From Archaeoglobales archaeon (GTDB lineage Archaea > Halobacteriota > Archaeoglobi > Archaeoglobales > Archaeoglobaceae), in contig JASFYH010000006.1 in NCBI GenBank assembly GCA_030055595.1, positions 1 to 64,000 of the forward strand: DNA of 64,000 nucleotides, read 5' to 3'. Made by a program: the position numbers and the translations under genes. Below the pieces are notes generated by a model. That model searched no databases and was not told where the DNA came from. It saw only the letters and a list, made by a program, of their open reading frames with translations. This document shows, piece by piece, positions 8,972 through 19,303 of this stretch. Numbering within the stretch: the first letter of the stretch is position 1; each line of letters begins with the position of its first letter.

Positions 8972-9130
8972 ATGGTGGAAGTCGTAAGTGGATTTTATGA
9001 GATAAAAGGAGAGAAACTTGTAAGAAAGAGAAAGTTCTGCCCTCGATGTGGTGAAGGGGTTTTCTTAGCAGAACACAAAGATCGCTTTACTTGCGGAAAA
9101 TGTGGCTATACTGAGTTCAAAAAGAAATGA
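8972..9130 (+). CDS. rps27ae: Small ribosomal subunit protein eS31 (S27ae)
   Basis: About 52 residues with [13 protein letters not shown] and CGKCGY, the four-cysteine zinc ribbon of S27ae; the eukaryotic ubiquitin fusion is absent, as in all archaea. The ATG at 8972 sits seven bases after GGAGG and one base after the eS24 stop. Its TGA overlaps the Kae1 ATG (ATGA at 9127-9130). Confidence 0.95.
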   Translation: MVEVVSGFYEIKGEKLVRKRKFCPRCGEGVFLAEHKDRFTCGKCGYTEFKKK

Positions 9131-10092
9131 ATGTTCTTGGCATCGAGGGAACCGCTTGGAACCTCAGCGTAGCTATTGTAAACGAGGAAGAAGTAGTTGC
9201 AATTGTAAATGATCCCTATTCCCCCAAGGAAGGGGGAATTCATCCAAGAGAAGCTTCTCAACATCATGCAGAAAAAATGCCTTCTCTCATAAAGGCTATT
9301 TTTGAAAGATTTCCGAAGGAAAAGATCGATGCGATCGCTTTTTCTCAAGGTCCGGGATTGGGACCGTGCCTGAGAGTTGTTGCAACCGCCAGCAGGCTCT
9401 TATCACTGAAGCTTAATAAACCACTAATAGGCGTGAATCACTGCCTCGCTCATGTTGAAGTCGGAAGGTGGAAAACCAAAGCAGAAAATCCTGTTGCACT
9501 TTATGTTAGCGGGGGTAATAGTCAGATCATTGCAAGAAGGGGTAATCGTTATAGGGTTTTTGGCGAGACACTCGACATAGGCATCGGAAACGCTCTCGAC
9601 AAGCTTGCGAGAAGTTTTGGGCTCTCACACCCTGGAGGTCCAAAGATCGAGAAGCTTGCAAAGGAGGGCAAAAAATATTATCCATTGCCCTACGTTGTTA
9701 AAGGAATGGACTTTTCATTCAGCGGAATGGTTACAGCTGCACAGAAGTTAAAAAACAAGGCTAAAATTGAAGACATTGCCTTCAGCTTTCAGGAAACCGC
9801 ATTTGCGATGTTAACTGAAGTAACTGAAAGAGCTCTTGCATATCTTGGATACAACGAGGTGCTCTTAGTCGGAGGAGTTGGAGTGAATAAGAGACTCCAA
9901 GAGATGATTGATAAAATGTGTGAAGATCGAGGGGCGAGGCTATATGTTCCACCTTCAGAGCTGATGGGGGACAATGGAGCTATGATCGCTTATACCGGAC
10001 TTTTAATGCTAAAACACGACTATAGAACATCCATAGATGAGTCCCATGTAAGATCTAATTTCAGAATAGAAGAAGTAGAAGTAAGATGGTAA
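9127..10092 (+). CDS. kae1: KEOPS complex catalytic subunit Kae1 (tRNA threonylcarbamoyltransferase)
   Basis: The 321-residue ASKHA protein transfers threonylcarbamoyl from TC-AMP to A37 of ANN-decoding tRNAs. Visible features are the opening [13 protein letters not shown], the metal-binding HxxxH in HCLAHVE near residue 107, the [14 protein letters not shown] loop and the late metal-ligand segment MGDNGAM. The protein ends after this domain, so Bud32 kinase is not fused here, unlike in several methanogens; a separate bud32 should be elsewhere. The gene is coupled to eS31 upstream and overlaps the PHP gene by seven bases. Confidence 0.95.
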   Translation: MNVLGIEGTAWNLSVAIVNEEEVVAIVNDPYSPKEGGIHPREASQHHAEKMPSLIKAIFERFPKEKIDAIAFSQGPGLGPCLRVVATASRLLSLKLNKPLIGVNHCLAHVEVGRWKTKAENPVALYVSGGNSQIIARRGNRYRVFGETLDIGIGNALDKLARSFGLSHPGGPKIEKLAKEGKKYYPLPYVVKGMDFSFSGMVTAAQKLKNKAKIEDIAFSFQETAFAMLTEVTERALAYLGYNEVLLVGGVGVNKRLQEMIDKMCEDRGARLYVPPSELMGDNGAMIAYTGLLMLKHDYRTSIDESHVRSNFRIEEVEVRW

Positions 10093-10715
10093 AAATGCTG
10101 AAAGCGGAGCTTCATGTTCACTCCAACTTCAGTGACGGAAAAGACAGCGTGGAGAGAATTTTAAAGACTGCGGTTGAGAAGAAGATCGACGTGATCTCTA
10201 TAACGGATCACGACACGATCGACGGATCTCTTAGTGCGATCGAGTTTGTTTCCACGGAAAAACTGCCTCTGATCGTGATCCCGGGGATCGAGATCTCAAC
10301 GAGAAGTGGGCATCTCCTTGCATATGGGATCTTAAAGGACGTTGAAAGTGGACTTGATATGAGGGAGACTTGCGAGATCGTTAAAAGAGAGGGTGGCATC
10401 ACGGTGCTTGCACATCCTTTTGATTTTCTTCGCAAAGGAAGTATGAAAGTGGGTAATTTCAAATTTGTTGACTGCGTCGAGATCTTTAACGCAAAGAGCT
10501 ACTTTAATTTCCTCGCGAAGAGATATGCAAAGAGATTCAGCAAGACAGGTATAGGAGGGAGCGATGCCCATACAGCTGATCAAGTTGGAATCGTTATAAA
10601 TTTCCTAAAAACCCCTGAAAAGAGTTCTATACTCGAAGCCTACTACAATGGCAGAAAACAAACGCTCAGGGAGAGATTATCTTTTCTGCTATCTCAGACA
10701 AATCCAAAATCCTGA
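10086..10715 (+). CDS. PHP-domain metal-dependent phosphoesterase
   Basis: The 209-residue protein shows the four PHP motifs: LHVHSNFSDG, ITDHDTIDG, AHPFDF and GGSDAH, which would hold a cluster of two or three metals. Related stand-alone PHP proteins hydrolyse nucleotide 3',5'-bisphosphates or short oligonucleotides, so a nucleic-acid or nucleotide salvage role is likely. It is the last gene of the Rpo7-Kae1 run. Its final 50 bases (10666-10715) lie antisense to the end of the Fe-S protein gene. Confidence 0.83.
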   Translation: MVKMLKAELHVHSNFSDGKDSVERILKTAVEKKIDVISITDHDTIDGSLSAIEFVSTEKLPLIVIPGIEISTRSGHLLAYGILKDVESGLDMRETCEIVKREGGITVLAHPFDFLRKGSMKVGNFKFVDCVEIFNAKSYFNFLAKRYAKRFSKTGIGGSDAHTADQVGIVINFLKTPEKSSILEAYYNGRKQTLRERLSFLLSQTNPKS

Positions 10716-11739
10716 CTCTGCTCCCACCAACTCTTGAGAGATTGTATTCACAAAATGGGCATGAAGTTATGATCACGTTTGTTCCAGTAGCTAGTGCTTC
10801 TTTTATCCTTTCTTCAGCAATTGCTATGGCTATCTCCTTAAACTGTGTCCTTAAACCTCCCCCTGCACCACAACAAAGCGAAAATTCCCGAATTCTCTCC
10901 ATTTCTACCAGTTTAATCCCAGATCTTCTTATAACATCTCTTGGAGCCTCATAGATACCCATATGCCTACCAAGATGGCATGGATCGTGATAAGTAGCAA
11001 TAAGATCAATACTGCCTGTTTTTTTAATCTCCTCTGCAAAAACAGTAGAGACGTGCTTGACCTCTAAGTTGAACTCAATTTTCGATTCTTCAGCAAATTT
11101 CGGATAATCCTCCTTAATAGTCTTATAGCAACCGGGACAGGATGTAATGATCTCTTCTATTCCCTCTCTTTGCCAAGTCTTGATGTTCTTTGTGAATAGC
11201 ATTTTTGCTATGTCCTTTTGTCCCGTGCGTAGGAAAGGGGAACCACAGCAGAACTCTTGTGCCCCCATTACAGTAAATTCAACTCCTAAATTCCTTAGAG
11301 AATTTGCTGTAGCCTTTGCAATGTTCTGAGCTTTAAAACTTGCTGTGCATCCCGCAAAATAGAGAGTTCTGGATTTTCCAACACTAAAATTGAGCCACTC
11401 AGCTCTTTTTTGCTGGTCTCCTCCATAGGGGTTGAATTCCCTGTAAGTTATGTCTCTCACCTTTCTATGAACCGGTAATGGAGCGATCTTTTTATTTACC
11501 AATTCTTCCCGAACATTCTCCCAGAAAGTCACCAGATCTAAATTCGAAGGACAGACTTCACTGCAGATCCCGCAAACAGAACATTTGTATAGCTCTTTAG
11601 TTATTCTTACATCTAATTTTATTGCTCCCCTCTTAATCTCGCTCAAAAGGATCAGCTTGCCCCTTGGCGAAGCGGACTCTAATTTTTCGACTTTAAAAAC
11701 AGGACATACATTGCAAAGACCGCATTTTATACAGTCCAT
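10666..11739 (-). CDS. Fe-S oxidoreductase with two 4Fe-4S sites and two CCG domains (GlcF/LldE/HdrD-like)
   Basis: The 357-residue protein starts with two ferredoxin motifs (CIKCGLCNVCP and CSVCGICSEVCP). Two cysteine-rich CCG-type domains follow, with EFCCGSP, SCPGCY, HDPCH, SLCCGAGGG and SCPFC. This architecture belongs to electron-transfer partners of flavin 2-hydroxyacid dehydrogenases and to HdrD. The adjacent FAD protein overlaps it by 13 bases, so the pair probably oxidises D-lactate or glycolate and passes electrons to the membrane quinone pool. Substrate is inferred from context only. Confidence 0.85.
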   Translation of the reverse strand: MDCIKCGLCNVCPVFKVEKLESASPRGKLILLSEIKRGAIKLDVRITKELYKCSVCGICSEVCPSNLDLVTFWENVREELVNKKIAPLPVHRKVRDITYREFNPYGGDQQKRAEWLNFSVGKSRTLYFAGCTASFKAQNIAKATANSLRNLGVEFTVMGAQEFCCGSPFLRTGQKDIAKMLFTKNIKTWQREGIEEIITSCPGCYKTIKEDYPKFAEESKIEFNLEVKHVSTVFAEEIKKTGSIDLIATYHDPCHLGRHMGIYEAPRDVIRRSGIKLVEMERIREFSLCCGAGGGLRTQFKEIAIAIAEERIKEALATGTNVIITSCPFCEYNLSRVGGSRVRILDLSEIAEKIISP

Positions 11740-12932
11740 AAGAATCTCTCCCCTATTTTCATGATCTTCGAAAAAGCATTATTCTGGAAAGCTTTATTTG
11801 GATTTAGCAAACCCTCTGGATCTACCGAATTCTTGTATTCTTTGAGTTCTCTTTTAGCTTTGTTTTTGTGTGGAAATAGCATTCCCGTTGTGTAAACGCC
11901 ACCTCCAAGGTTTTCAGCTATTTTTACGAATTTTAAAGCCTTTAAATACTGTTTCAGATTTCTTCCAAAAAGACCCAAGAAAATAACGCAATTAGAAGCA
12001 AATATCGCCTCTAAACCAAGAGAGATCTCTTTCGCCTTTTTATAAAACTCAAATGCATTTTCATATGGAACTACAGCCTCGGAGTAAATTTTATCTGTTG
12101 TTAAAGCTTTTAGCGGTCTCAATCTTCTTCCCCATAGGATTTCTCCGAGTTCTGAACTTTCTCCCTCTCCCTCATAACTAACAAGTAGAACGTCCCCATC
12201 CCCAAGCCTTTCAAATTTCATATGACAACGATCTTTAAAATTTGCATGATAGGCACCATCTATTTTTCTCAGAGCTTCTTCAAAACTGCATTCAAATGTG
12301 GAGCTTCTTATAGGTGTGGCTTCTCTCAACCTTATACAAGCCCTAAGAATTATGCCGGTCGTTCCAAATGCTCCTATGTAATATTTAAGCTTATCTCCCT
12401 TAATGAGCTTTATCCCATTATAGTCCGCAACTTCTAACCACTCTACGTTCTCCCCAATGCTTCCGAACTTCAAACTTCCAATTCCATATCCATTTTGAGC
12501 GATCCAGCCACCAACCGTTGAAACTGTGGCACTCGTAGGATATACCCTGAGAGCTTTTCCGAATTTGTTCGCATAACTCTCCACGTCTAACCAAATGGCT
12601 CCACTTTCCACGACTGCAGTATGGTCTTGAATTACGACCCTATTGAAATTCTTCATGTCAACTATAATGCATCTTTCTAAGGGAACGCATCCGCCATAGC
12701 CAGAAGTTCCAGTTCCACGCGTTATCACTGGAATTCCGAATCTTTCAGAGATCTCAAGAATTTTCACGACTTCTTCATCATTCTTGGGCTGAACAACGCA
12801 AATTGGGGTTTTTACAAATCTCAACAATCGTTTTGGAATGGCTAAAAAGTCGTATTTATATATACTCAGAATTCCGGGATGAGTTTCAAGTTTACTCACT
12901 CCCGACAGTGCGGTGTAGATCGGATCATGCAC
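11727..12932 (-). CDS. FAD-linked oxidase, D-lactate dehydrogenase/glycolate oxidase (GlcD) type
   Basis: The 401-residue protein has the PCMH (VAO-type) FAD-binding fold: QPKNDEEVVKILEISERFGIPVITRGTGTSGYGGCVPLE, with TSATVSTVGGWIAQNGYGIGSLKFGSI as the second flavin segment, and a C-terminal DPEGLLNPNKAF typical of the D-lactate dehydrogenase/GlcD group. It is somewhat shorter than bacterial GlcD. The start GTG at 12932 lies about 20 bases after a TATTTAAATAAG box, so the message is probably leaderless. It precedes the Fe-S partner in one operon. Confidence 0.87.
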   Translation of the reverse strand: MHDPIYTALSGVSKLETHPGILSIYKYDFLAIPKRLLRFVKTPICVVQPKNDEEVVKILEISERFGIPVITRGTGTSGYGGCVPLERCIIVDMKNFNRVVIQDHTAVVESGAIWLDVESYANKFGKALRVYPTSATVSTVGGWIAQNGYGIGSLKFGSIGENVEWLEVADYNGIKLIKGDKLKYYIGAFGTTGIILRACIRLREATPIRSSTFECSFEEALRKIDGAYHANFKDRCHMKFERLGDGDVLLVSYEGEGESSELGEILWGRRLRPLKALTTDKIYSEAVVPYENAFEFYKKAKEISLGLEAIFASNCVIFLGLFGRNLKQYLKALKFVKIAENLGGGVYTTGMLFPHKNKAKRELKEYKNSVDPEGLLNPNKAFQNNAFSKIMKIGERFLWTV

Positions 12933-12949
12933 GAAACGATCTTCTAAAA

Positions 12950-13012
12950 CTTATTTAAATACCTTTTTATATAACTATCAATTGTTCTTTTCTCGGAGAG
13001 TAGTTTTATATG
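12950..13012. promoter_or_regulatory. Divergent promoter region between the lactate dehydrogenase operon and pdxST
   Basis: Leftward, a GTATTTAAATAAG box at 12950-12962 stands about 20-30 bases before the GTG at 12932. Rightward, TTTTATATG at 13004-13012 stands about 23-30 bases before the pdxS start. A further TTTTTATATAAC at about 12964-12975 could serve either direction. Both transcripts would have almost no leader. Confidence 0.6.
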
Positions 13013-13034
13013 CATCGAGCTCAGAAAAAAAGTG

Positions 13035-14039
13035 ATGAAGTTCGACCTTGAAAAGCTCAGATTTGGCACTGAACTCGTAAAAAGGGGATTTGCCAAGATG
13101 CAGAAAGGAGGAGTAATAATGGATGTGACAAACGCAGAACAAGCGGTGATCGCTGAGGAAGCGGGAGCGGTAGCGGTAATGGCATTGCATAAAGTTCCCG
13201 CAGACATAAGGGCAAGTGGAGGAGTTGCAAGGATGGCGGATCCAAAGAAGATCCAAGAGATCATGGATGCGGTAACAATTCCAGTCATGGCTAAATGCAG
13301 AATTGGTCATATTGCTGAGGCAAGAGCTCTTGAAGCATTAGGAGTTGACATGATCGATGAAAGCGAAGTTCTAACGCCTGCTGATACATTCTTCCATATA
13401 TACAAGAAGAATTTTACTGTCCCATTTGTCTGTGGAGCAAGAAGCCTTGGAGAAGCTGTTCGAAGGATCTGGGAAGGGGCTGCGATGATCAGAACAAAGG
13501 GGGAAGCCGGAACTGGCAATGTAGTTGAAGCGGTGAAGCACATGAGACTGATCGATCAGGCAATTTACATGCTGAGGGTGATCCCAGAAGAGAGTGTTTA
13601 TGGGGTTGCATTAAAGTATGCATCAAGATATGCTGAACTTTCTAAACAGGTAAAGGAAGAAATGAATGTTGTTCTCGAAAATGAAGTAGTTTATGAGAAT
13701 TTAACTCTGAATGAGATCGTTGAGGGAATTCATGAGATCCTGCTCGAAATAAGAGAAATTGGCAGATTGCCTGTGGTTAATTTTGCAGCAGGTGGTATAG
13801 CAACTCCTGCGGACGCTGCACTCATGATGAAGCTTGGTGCGGATGGGGTTTTTGTAGGCTCCGGAATTTTCAAGTCTTCGAATCCCGCAAAGTTCGCAAG
13901 AGCCATAGTTGAAGCGGTAGAGCATTACGATCAGCCAGAGATCGTTGCAGAAGTTTCCAAGGAGCTTGGAGAGGCTATGAGAGGGTTGGAAGTCTCAAAA
14001 TTGAGCGAAGGGGAGCTTTTGCAGACACGCGGAGCATGA
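13035..14039 (+). CDS. pdxS: Pyridoxal 5'-phosphate synthase, PdxS lyase subunit
   Basis: The 334-residue TIM barrel makes PLP from ribose 5-phosphate, glyceraldehyde 3-phosphate and ammonia. Family signatures are [20 protein letters not shown], the Schiff-base lysine region [10 protein letters not shown] (Lys near 88), [12 protein letters not shown] and [19 protein letters not shown] 13035 is preferred over the adjacent GTG 13032; no ribosome site is visible, but a TATA box lies about 25 bases upstream, as in leaderless genes. Its TGA overlaps the pdxT ATG by four bases. Confidence 0.96.
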   Translation: MKFDLEKLRFGTELVKRGFAKMQKGGVIMDVTNAEQAVIAEEAGAVAVMALHKVPADIRASGGVARMADPKKIQEIMDAVTIPVMAKCRIGHIAEARALEALGVDMIDESEVLTPADTFFHIYKKNFTVPFVCGARSLGEAVRRIWEGAAMIRTKGEAGTGNVVEAVKHMRLIDQAIYMLRVIPEESVYGVALKYASRYAELSKQVKEEMNVVLENEVVYENLTLNEIVEGIHEILLEIREIGRLPVVNFAAGGIATPADAALMMKLGADGVFVGSGIFKSSNPAKFARAIVEAVEHYDQPEIVAEVSKELGEAMRGLEVSKLSEGELLQTRGA

Positions 14040-14617
14040 AGGTCGGAGTGATTGGGGTTCAGGGAGACGTTGAAGAGCACATATTGGCTACGAAAAATGC
14101 TCTAAGAAACCTTCAGATCGAGGGGGAAGTAGTAGCAATTAGAAAAACCGGGATCGTGCCTGATTGCGATGCTCTTATAATTCCCGGCGGGGAGAGCACG
14201 ACGATCAGCAAACTCATTTTTGCAAACTCCATTGCAGAGGAGATCTTAGAGTTTGCGAGAGGTAATGGAAAGATCATGGGCACCTGTGCCGGGCTTATTG
14301 TGCTGGCAAAACAAGGCGATGAACAAGTTGCTAAAACTAAGACAAAGCTTTTGGGTTTGCTTGACGTGAAGGTAAAGCGAAATGCATTTGGAAGGCAAAG
14401 AGAAAGCTTTCAGACAAAACTTGATATGAAATACGTCGGAGAAATTGATGCGATCTTCATAAGAGCTCCGATCATCGAAAGTGTTGGGAAAAACGTAGAA
14501 GTGCTCGCGAAATTTGAAGACAAAATTGTTGCGGTAAAACAGAACAATATTCTCGGCTTGGCATTCCATCCTGAGCTTTCCTCTACGAAAGTTCACGAAT
14601 TCTTTCTTAAATTTTGA
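14036..14617 (+). CDS. pdxT: Pyridoxal 5'-phosphate synthase, PdxT glutaminase subunit
   Basis: The 193-residue class I glutaminase shows PGGESTT, the nucleophile loop GTCAGL and the catalytic His/Glu near the end (AFHPEL). It hydrolyses glutamine and channels ammonia into PdxS. Overlap with pdxS (ATGA) is consistent with equimolar production. Confidence 0.95.
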   Translation: MKVGVIGVQGDVEEHILATKNALRNLQIEGEVVAIRKTGIVPDCDALIIPGGESTTISKLIFANSIAEEILEFARGNGKIMGTCAGLIVLAKQGDEQVAKTKTKLLGLLDVKVKRNAFGRQRESFQTKLDMKYVGEIDAIFIRAPIIESVGKNVEVLAKFEDKIVAVKQNNILGLAFHPELSSTKVHEFFLKF

Positions 14618-14619
14618 TC

Positions 14620-15009
14620 CTAAAGATAGCCAAATTCCGCTAAATAATAGTAGATCTCCGCCAGAAAGTAATTCAGAGAACCAAATGGAACGATTATACA
14701 GCCCTCGTGGAAATAAATGTTGTCGTCAATGAACGAGATAATGATTGGCACCGCTCTTTTGCCAACAAGCTTAGAAAACCTTTTGCATCTCTCTGCATGC
14801 TTCTCAGCTTCTTTTTTAAGCTGAGAAACTCTATAGCGGTGCCCTGAGTAAAGCTTTGCATCAAGACATAGCAGAATGTTGCCCCTTTCAGCAACAACGT
14901 CAATTTCCGCTCTGCCAAGTTCGTCCTTGAAAAAATGGTGAAAAGAAGTCTTGAAGCGGTGCTCTTCGCAGATCTTCTTCACTTCAGCCTCAAGATCCTG
15001 CCATCTCAT
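14620..15009 (-). CDS. Small PD-(D/E)XK-like nuclease, uncharacterised
   Basis: The 129-residue protein contains E-IDVVAERGNILLCLDAKLY, with Glu/Asp spacing and the D-x-K pair expected for the core of PD-(D/E)XK nucleases (metal-binding Asp, then Asp-Ala-Lys). A helix with charged residues follows (QLKKEAEKHAERCKRFSKLVG). Relatives of this size include Mrr-like and Holliday-junction-resolvase-like proteins, but no specific family is clear. It lies convergent to pdxT, with only two bases between, and just downstream of mch on the same strand (6 bp), so may be cotranscribed with it. Activity is inferred from the motif alone. Confidence 0.55.
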   Translation of the reverse strand: MRWQDLEAEVKKICEEHRFKTSFHHFFKDELGRAEIDVVAERGNILLCLDAKLYSGHRYRVSQLKKEAEKHAERCKRFSKLVGKRAVPIIISFIDDNIYFHEGCIIVPFGSLNYFLAEIYYYLAEFGYL

Positions 15010-15015
15010 TAAAAA

Positions 15016-15960
15016 TTAAAGAACGAGCTGATAGGACTGGAATAGCACGTCCGCATTCAGCTTGCCATGCACGAAAGTCTTGCCAGTTGAGAGATCATTG
15101 ACTGCGATCTGAGCGGGAGCAAACAGATTTGGATCGATCTTGTAGAAATCGTAGTTCGCAGCCTTAAAGATCTCGTAGAACGGCTTTCCGTAGTCTTTGC
15201 TCGTGCAGCTCGGCACATTCTTAAGAATTTCGTCATACTTTTTGACAGTCAGGAAAACACTGCCGTAATACATCATGCTATCATTCGTCGCCCCCATTGC
15301 CTTAAGATCGTTCTCAAGAATTGGAGCAATTGGACATCTCCCCGCTCCGCTCACGATCAGCTTTGGATCGTAGCCAATCTCTGTCATCTTGTAGATCGCG
15401 GTCTCAACAATTCTGCCCGAGATCTGAACGCTCCCAACGATTGAAGCGGTTGGAGCAACGACCGCGTAGACATCTTCAGGCTCCACATCGCATTCCTTTG
15501 CGATGAACTCAATGACTTTCTCGTCTGGAAGTTTGTTTGCCTCAAGCGCAATGATCGCAACATCCGCATCATCCTCGTAGCCAATCTTCTCATAAGTCTT
15601 CTTAGGCTTCAAAGCCAACGCTCTCGCAGGACCACTTCCCATTGCGAAGTATTTTTCAACCTTAACCGCCCAGCCCGCCTTCTGGCTACCAAGACAGGCA
15701 ATTGCGGGATGATCTGTGTATTCTGTTATGAATGCAAACGGAACATCCCTTATTGTGTCAACAACTATGTTCACATCCGCAAGTCCACCCATGCAGATCT
15801 GCGTGTATAGTATTCCCGCCTCATAGCTTCCCGGCACATTTACTCCACAGTCTACGACTGTAGCATCGTTTTCAAGTCTCTTTGATTGAATCCTGAGCTC
15901 TTCCTCATAATCGAGCATTGTTTCAACAATCTCAAGTGCAATCTCATTCACACTCAGCAT
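15016..15960 (-). CDS. mch: Methenyltetrahydromethanopterin cyclohydrolase
   Basis: The 314-residue cytoplasmic enzyme interconverts N5,N10-methenyl-H4MPT and N5-formyl-H4MPT in the C1 branch of methanogenesis or its reverse. The full-length family pattern is visible from [24 protein letters not shown] through [27 protein letters not shown] and [15 protein letters not shown]. In Archaeoglobus this pathway runs oxidatively from acetyl-CoA (via CODH/ACS) to CO2; cdhAB occurs elsewhere in this window. GGTGG precedes the start on the minus strand. Confidence 0.96.
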   Translation of the reverse strand: MLSVNEIALEIVETMLDYEEELRIQSKRLENDATVVDCGVNVPGSYEAGILYTQICMGGLADVNIVVDTIRDVPFAFITEYTDHPAIACLGSQKAGWAVKVEKYFAMGSGPARALALKPKKTYEKIGYEDDADVAIIALEANKLPDEKVIEFIAKECDVEPEDVYAVVAPTASIVGSVQISGRIVETAIYKMTEIGYDPKLIVSGAGRCPIAPILENDLKAMGATNDSMMYYGSVFLTVKKYDEILKNVPSCTSKDYGKPFYEIFKAANYDFYKIDPNLFAPAQIAVNDLSTGKTFVHGKLNADVLFQSYQLVL

Positions 15961-16012
15961 GTCCCCACCTCAACTCTCGTGAATTTCCAAGTTTTTATTT
16001 TTTGCCTTTCTA

Positions 16013-16702
16013 TCAAAACTCCTCGCTCTCAGTTTCATCTTCAATGGGAGCTACAGTTGTTTCTTTTACACCCATAAGAGCAAGATACTCTTTCAGCATC
16101 CTCGGAAACTTTGAAGCTTCAACAAATCTAAGTCCAAGCCTTTCACTCCACTTCTTGATGCCTATATCACTGCTAACCACGCCCGCTTCAAGCTCCTTTG
16201 CGAGAAGCAAAACATCGAGATCTGGAGCACTGTCAAGCAACCCCTGACGCATCACCGTGCGAAATCTGTCCCTGAATTTCGAAATGAGGTTTCCTATGTC
16301 TTCCTCAAGCTTCTCAGAAGCTCTTGAGATCGCAGAAGATTCAAGAATAAAGTCCTCCGCGAGTCTTCTGCCACGGTTCATTTTCTGCCTGACTGAGATT
16401 ATGTATTCGTAAAAGATCGCTGCGGGAATCTTTACTTCATATCTGTTCGGTGTCTTCTTTACAAGCCAAGTGTCGAGCTTCACAAATGTGCTTTCATTGC
16501 ACTCGTTTCTTCGCAAAAAGCTCGAAAGCTCTGAATAAACTGAAGGATAGGGAATATAACAGCTTATTTCAAGTTTTAGCCTTGCAAGAGCAATTAGGTC
16601 GAGAATCTCGTTGGCAGATTCGCAAAGAGAAGCGTAGCTCTCTTTCTCCCTCATTCCCGCATCTGTGATCGCGGTTGTGTCGAGCACAAATCTTTGACGC
16701 AT
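16013..16702 (-). CDS. HARP-type PIN-domain RNase (homologue of Aquifex protein-only RNase P; 'RNA ligase partner' family)
   Basis: The 229-residue protein starts FVLDTTAITD (Asp8, Asp14) and has the late PIN acidic cluster SAPDLDVLLLAKELEAGVVSSDIGIKKW (Asp161, Asp163, Glu170, Asp179). A helical insert lies between, as in UPF0278/PF08745. Members were first called RNA ligase partner because they sit beside Rnl3 ligases in some genomes. They were later recognised as relatives of Aquifex Aq_880, an RNA-free RNase P that trims tRNA 5' leaders. Here the Rnl3 gene is 10 kb away. A TATA-like GATATTTATTTC lies about 25 bases upstream. Confidence 0.85.
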   Translation of the reverse strand: MRQRFVLDTTAITDAGMREKESYASLCESANEILDLIALARLKLEISCYIPYPSVYSELSSFLRRNECNESTFVKLDTWLVKKTPNRYEVKIPAAIFYEYIISVRQKMNRGRRLAEDFILESSAISRASEKLEEDIGNLISKFRDRFRTVMRQGLLDSAPDLDVLLLAKELEAGVVSSDIGIKKWSERLGLRFVEASKFPRMLKEYLALMGVKETTVAPIEDETESEEF

Positions 16703-16777
16703 TTAAATTGTTTTAGCATGAAGAAATAAATATCTTTCGAATGGGAAACTAATTATAACTTCAGACTAATTCAATCT

Positions 16778-17916
<1,139 letters not shown>

Positions 17917-17944
17917 TTATTTTTTTTGCTTTCTCTACTCTGCA

Positions 17945-19282
17945 CTACATTCCGAGCATCTTCTCTTCCCATTTCTTCAGATATGCCGAACTCTGGCTCA
18001 CATCGCTGAATATACTCTCCGCTCTCTCGATGTCTTGTAAATCAATCTTTCCAGAATTTCTCAGCTTTGCAAACTCGTTTGCTGGAGCCAATAACTGCAC
18101 CGCATATCTGAGGCTCATTCTCTCGCCAATGTCCGTTAGCCTCTCGATTGCTTTCTCATCCAAGATTACGCCCATCTCAACCGCCCTTATGTCGATTATA
18201 GTTTTTATTTCATCCCTTGTGTAAGGCTCAGTCGTTATTATAAGCAATCTGTCCAAAAGATCGAGAGGGATGCCATGAGGGGCGACTATGTCGGTGCCTC
18301 TGATCCTTGAAAATCCCCGATTTGAAGCAAGGATTATGATCGGCGACATCTCCGACTCCATTGCCCGATTCATAAAGGCGAATAGCTCAATGTCCATCAA
18401 ATGTGTCTCGTCTATGAACATCACTCCCGGCAATAGCTCCGCTCTGCCCTCCTCGATCAACCTTCGCACCTGCTCATCCACTTCATGACGAACCTCGTTG
18501 TCGATCTCCCTGCTTCCACCGCCGAATAGGCTGAAAATGCTCCCACGTCTTGCATTTGCCTCATCAAAATCATGAAGGGTGACCACATACGTGAATTCCC
18601 TTTCTTTCTCAACTTTACCGCTCGGCAGTGGCACAAGATCTTCATCGCCGATGTCGTATTTCTTCTTAGCCTTCTCGCTTCTTCCGAGCTTGCTAACTCT
18701 CCCAGTCTCCTTGTCTAAGATTATCACGTCTCCAAGCCCAATTCCTTGCGAAACAAACTGCATTGCAATTCTACTGCCAACGCTGAAGCTTCTCTTCTCG
18801 TCAGTTGTCGCAAGCGTCAAATTTGCGGACTCAGGGATCTTTTGAGTCGGGTTGTAAGGATTTGGAACCATGTTGTAGTCTAAGCCAACAACTTCTCCCT
18901 CAAGCACGATCCTTCGCTCCCTTATACGCACTCCTATGGCTTTTCTCATGCTCTGGATCAAGGCTTCGGTTTTCTTCATTTCCGCACTGTAAAATTCGCT
19001 TGCAGAAACGTGCACGAACGGAAGGTCTTTGCCCAATTCCTTGCTTATAGCAACCGCTATTGCGGTTTTTCCGGTGCCCGGTGGACCCGCAAGCAAAATT
19101 CCTCTGCCTGCCATTTTTCCAGACTTTATAAGCTTTACAATTACTCCTGCAGCCTCTCTTGCCTTTTTTTGCCCCACAAGACCATCAGCAACATCTTTAG
19201 CCCTTAAATTCTCATCAAGTCCGAGCCCGCGGATGTGCGAATGGGCACTGATCCTCTCAAATCTCCCGAGCTCGCGTATCAT
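17945..19282 (-). CDS. TIP49/RuvB-like AAA+ ATPase
   Basis: The 445-residue protein matches eukaryotic RuvBL1/2. Features are IRGLGLDENL near the start, Walker A GPPGTGKTA (about 66-73), an OB-like insertion (domain II, VRIRERRIVLEGEVVGLDY), Walker B MFIDETHLMD, sensor ASNRGF and C-terminal helical lid. Archaeal members are hexameric ATPases presumed to act in chromatin, snoRNP-like or transcription complexes; the eukaryotic name comes from TBP interaction. Length is normal. Nearest upstream neighbour on the strand is the NifR3-related protein, 21 bp away. Confidence 0.92.
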   Translation of the reverse strand: MIRELGRFERISAHSHIRGLGLDENLRAKDVADGLVGQKKAREAAGVIVKLIKSGKMAGRGILLAGPPGTGKTAIAVAISKELGKDLPFVHVSASEFYSAEMKKTEALIQSMRKAIGVRIRERRIVLEGEVVGLDYNMVPNPYNPTQKIPESANLTLATTDEKRSFSVGSRIAMQFVSQGIGLGDVIILDKETGRVSKLGRSEKAKKKYDIGDEDLVPLPSGKVEKEREFTYVVTLHDFDEANARRGSIFSLFGGGSREIDNEVRHEVDEQVRRLIEEGRAELLPGVMFIDETHLMDIELFAFMNRAMESEMSPIIILASNRGFSRIRGTDIVAPHGIPLDLLDRLLIITTEPYTRDEIKTIIDIRAVEMGVILDEKAIERLTDIGERMSLRYAVQLLAPANEFAKLRNSGKIDLQDIERAESIFSDVSQSSAYLKKWEEKMLGM

Positions 19283-19303
19283 AAGATCGGTGGAAATAAA
19301 CTG

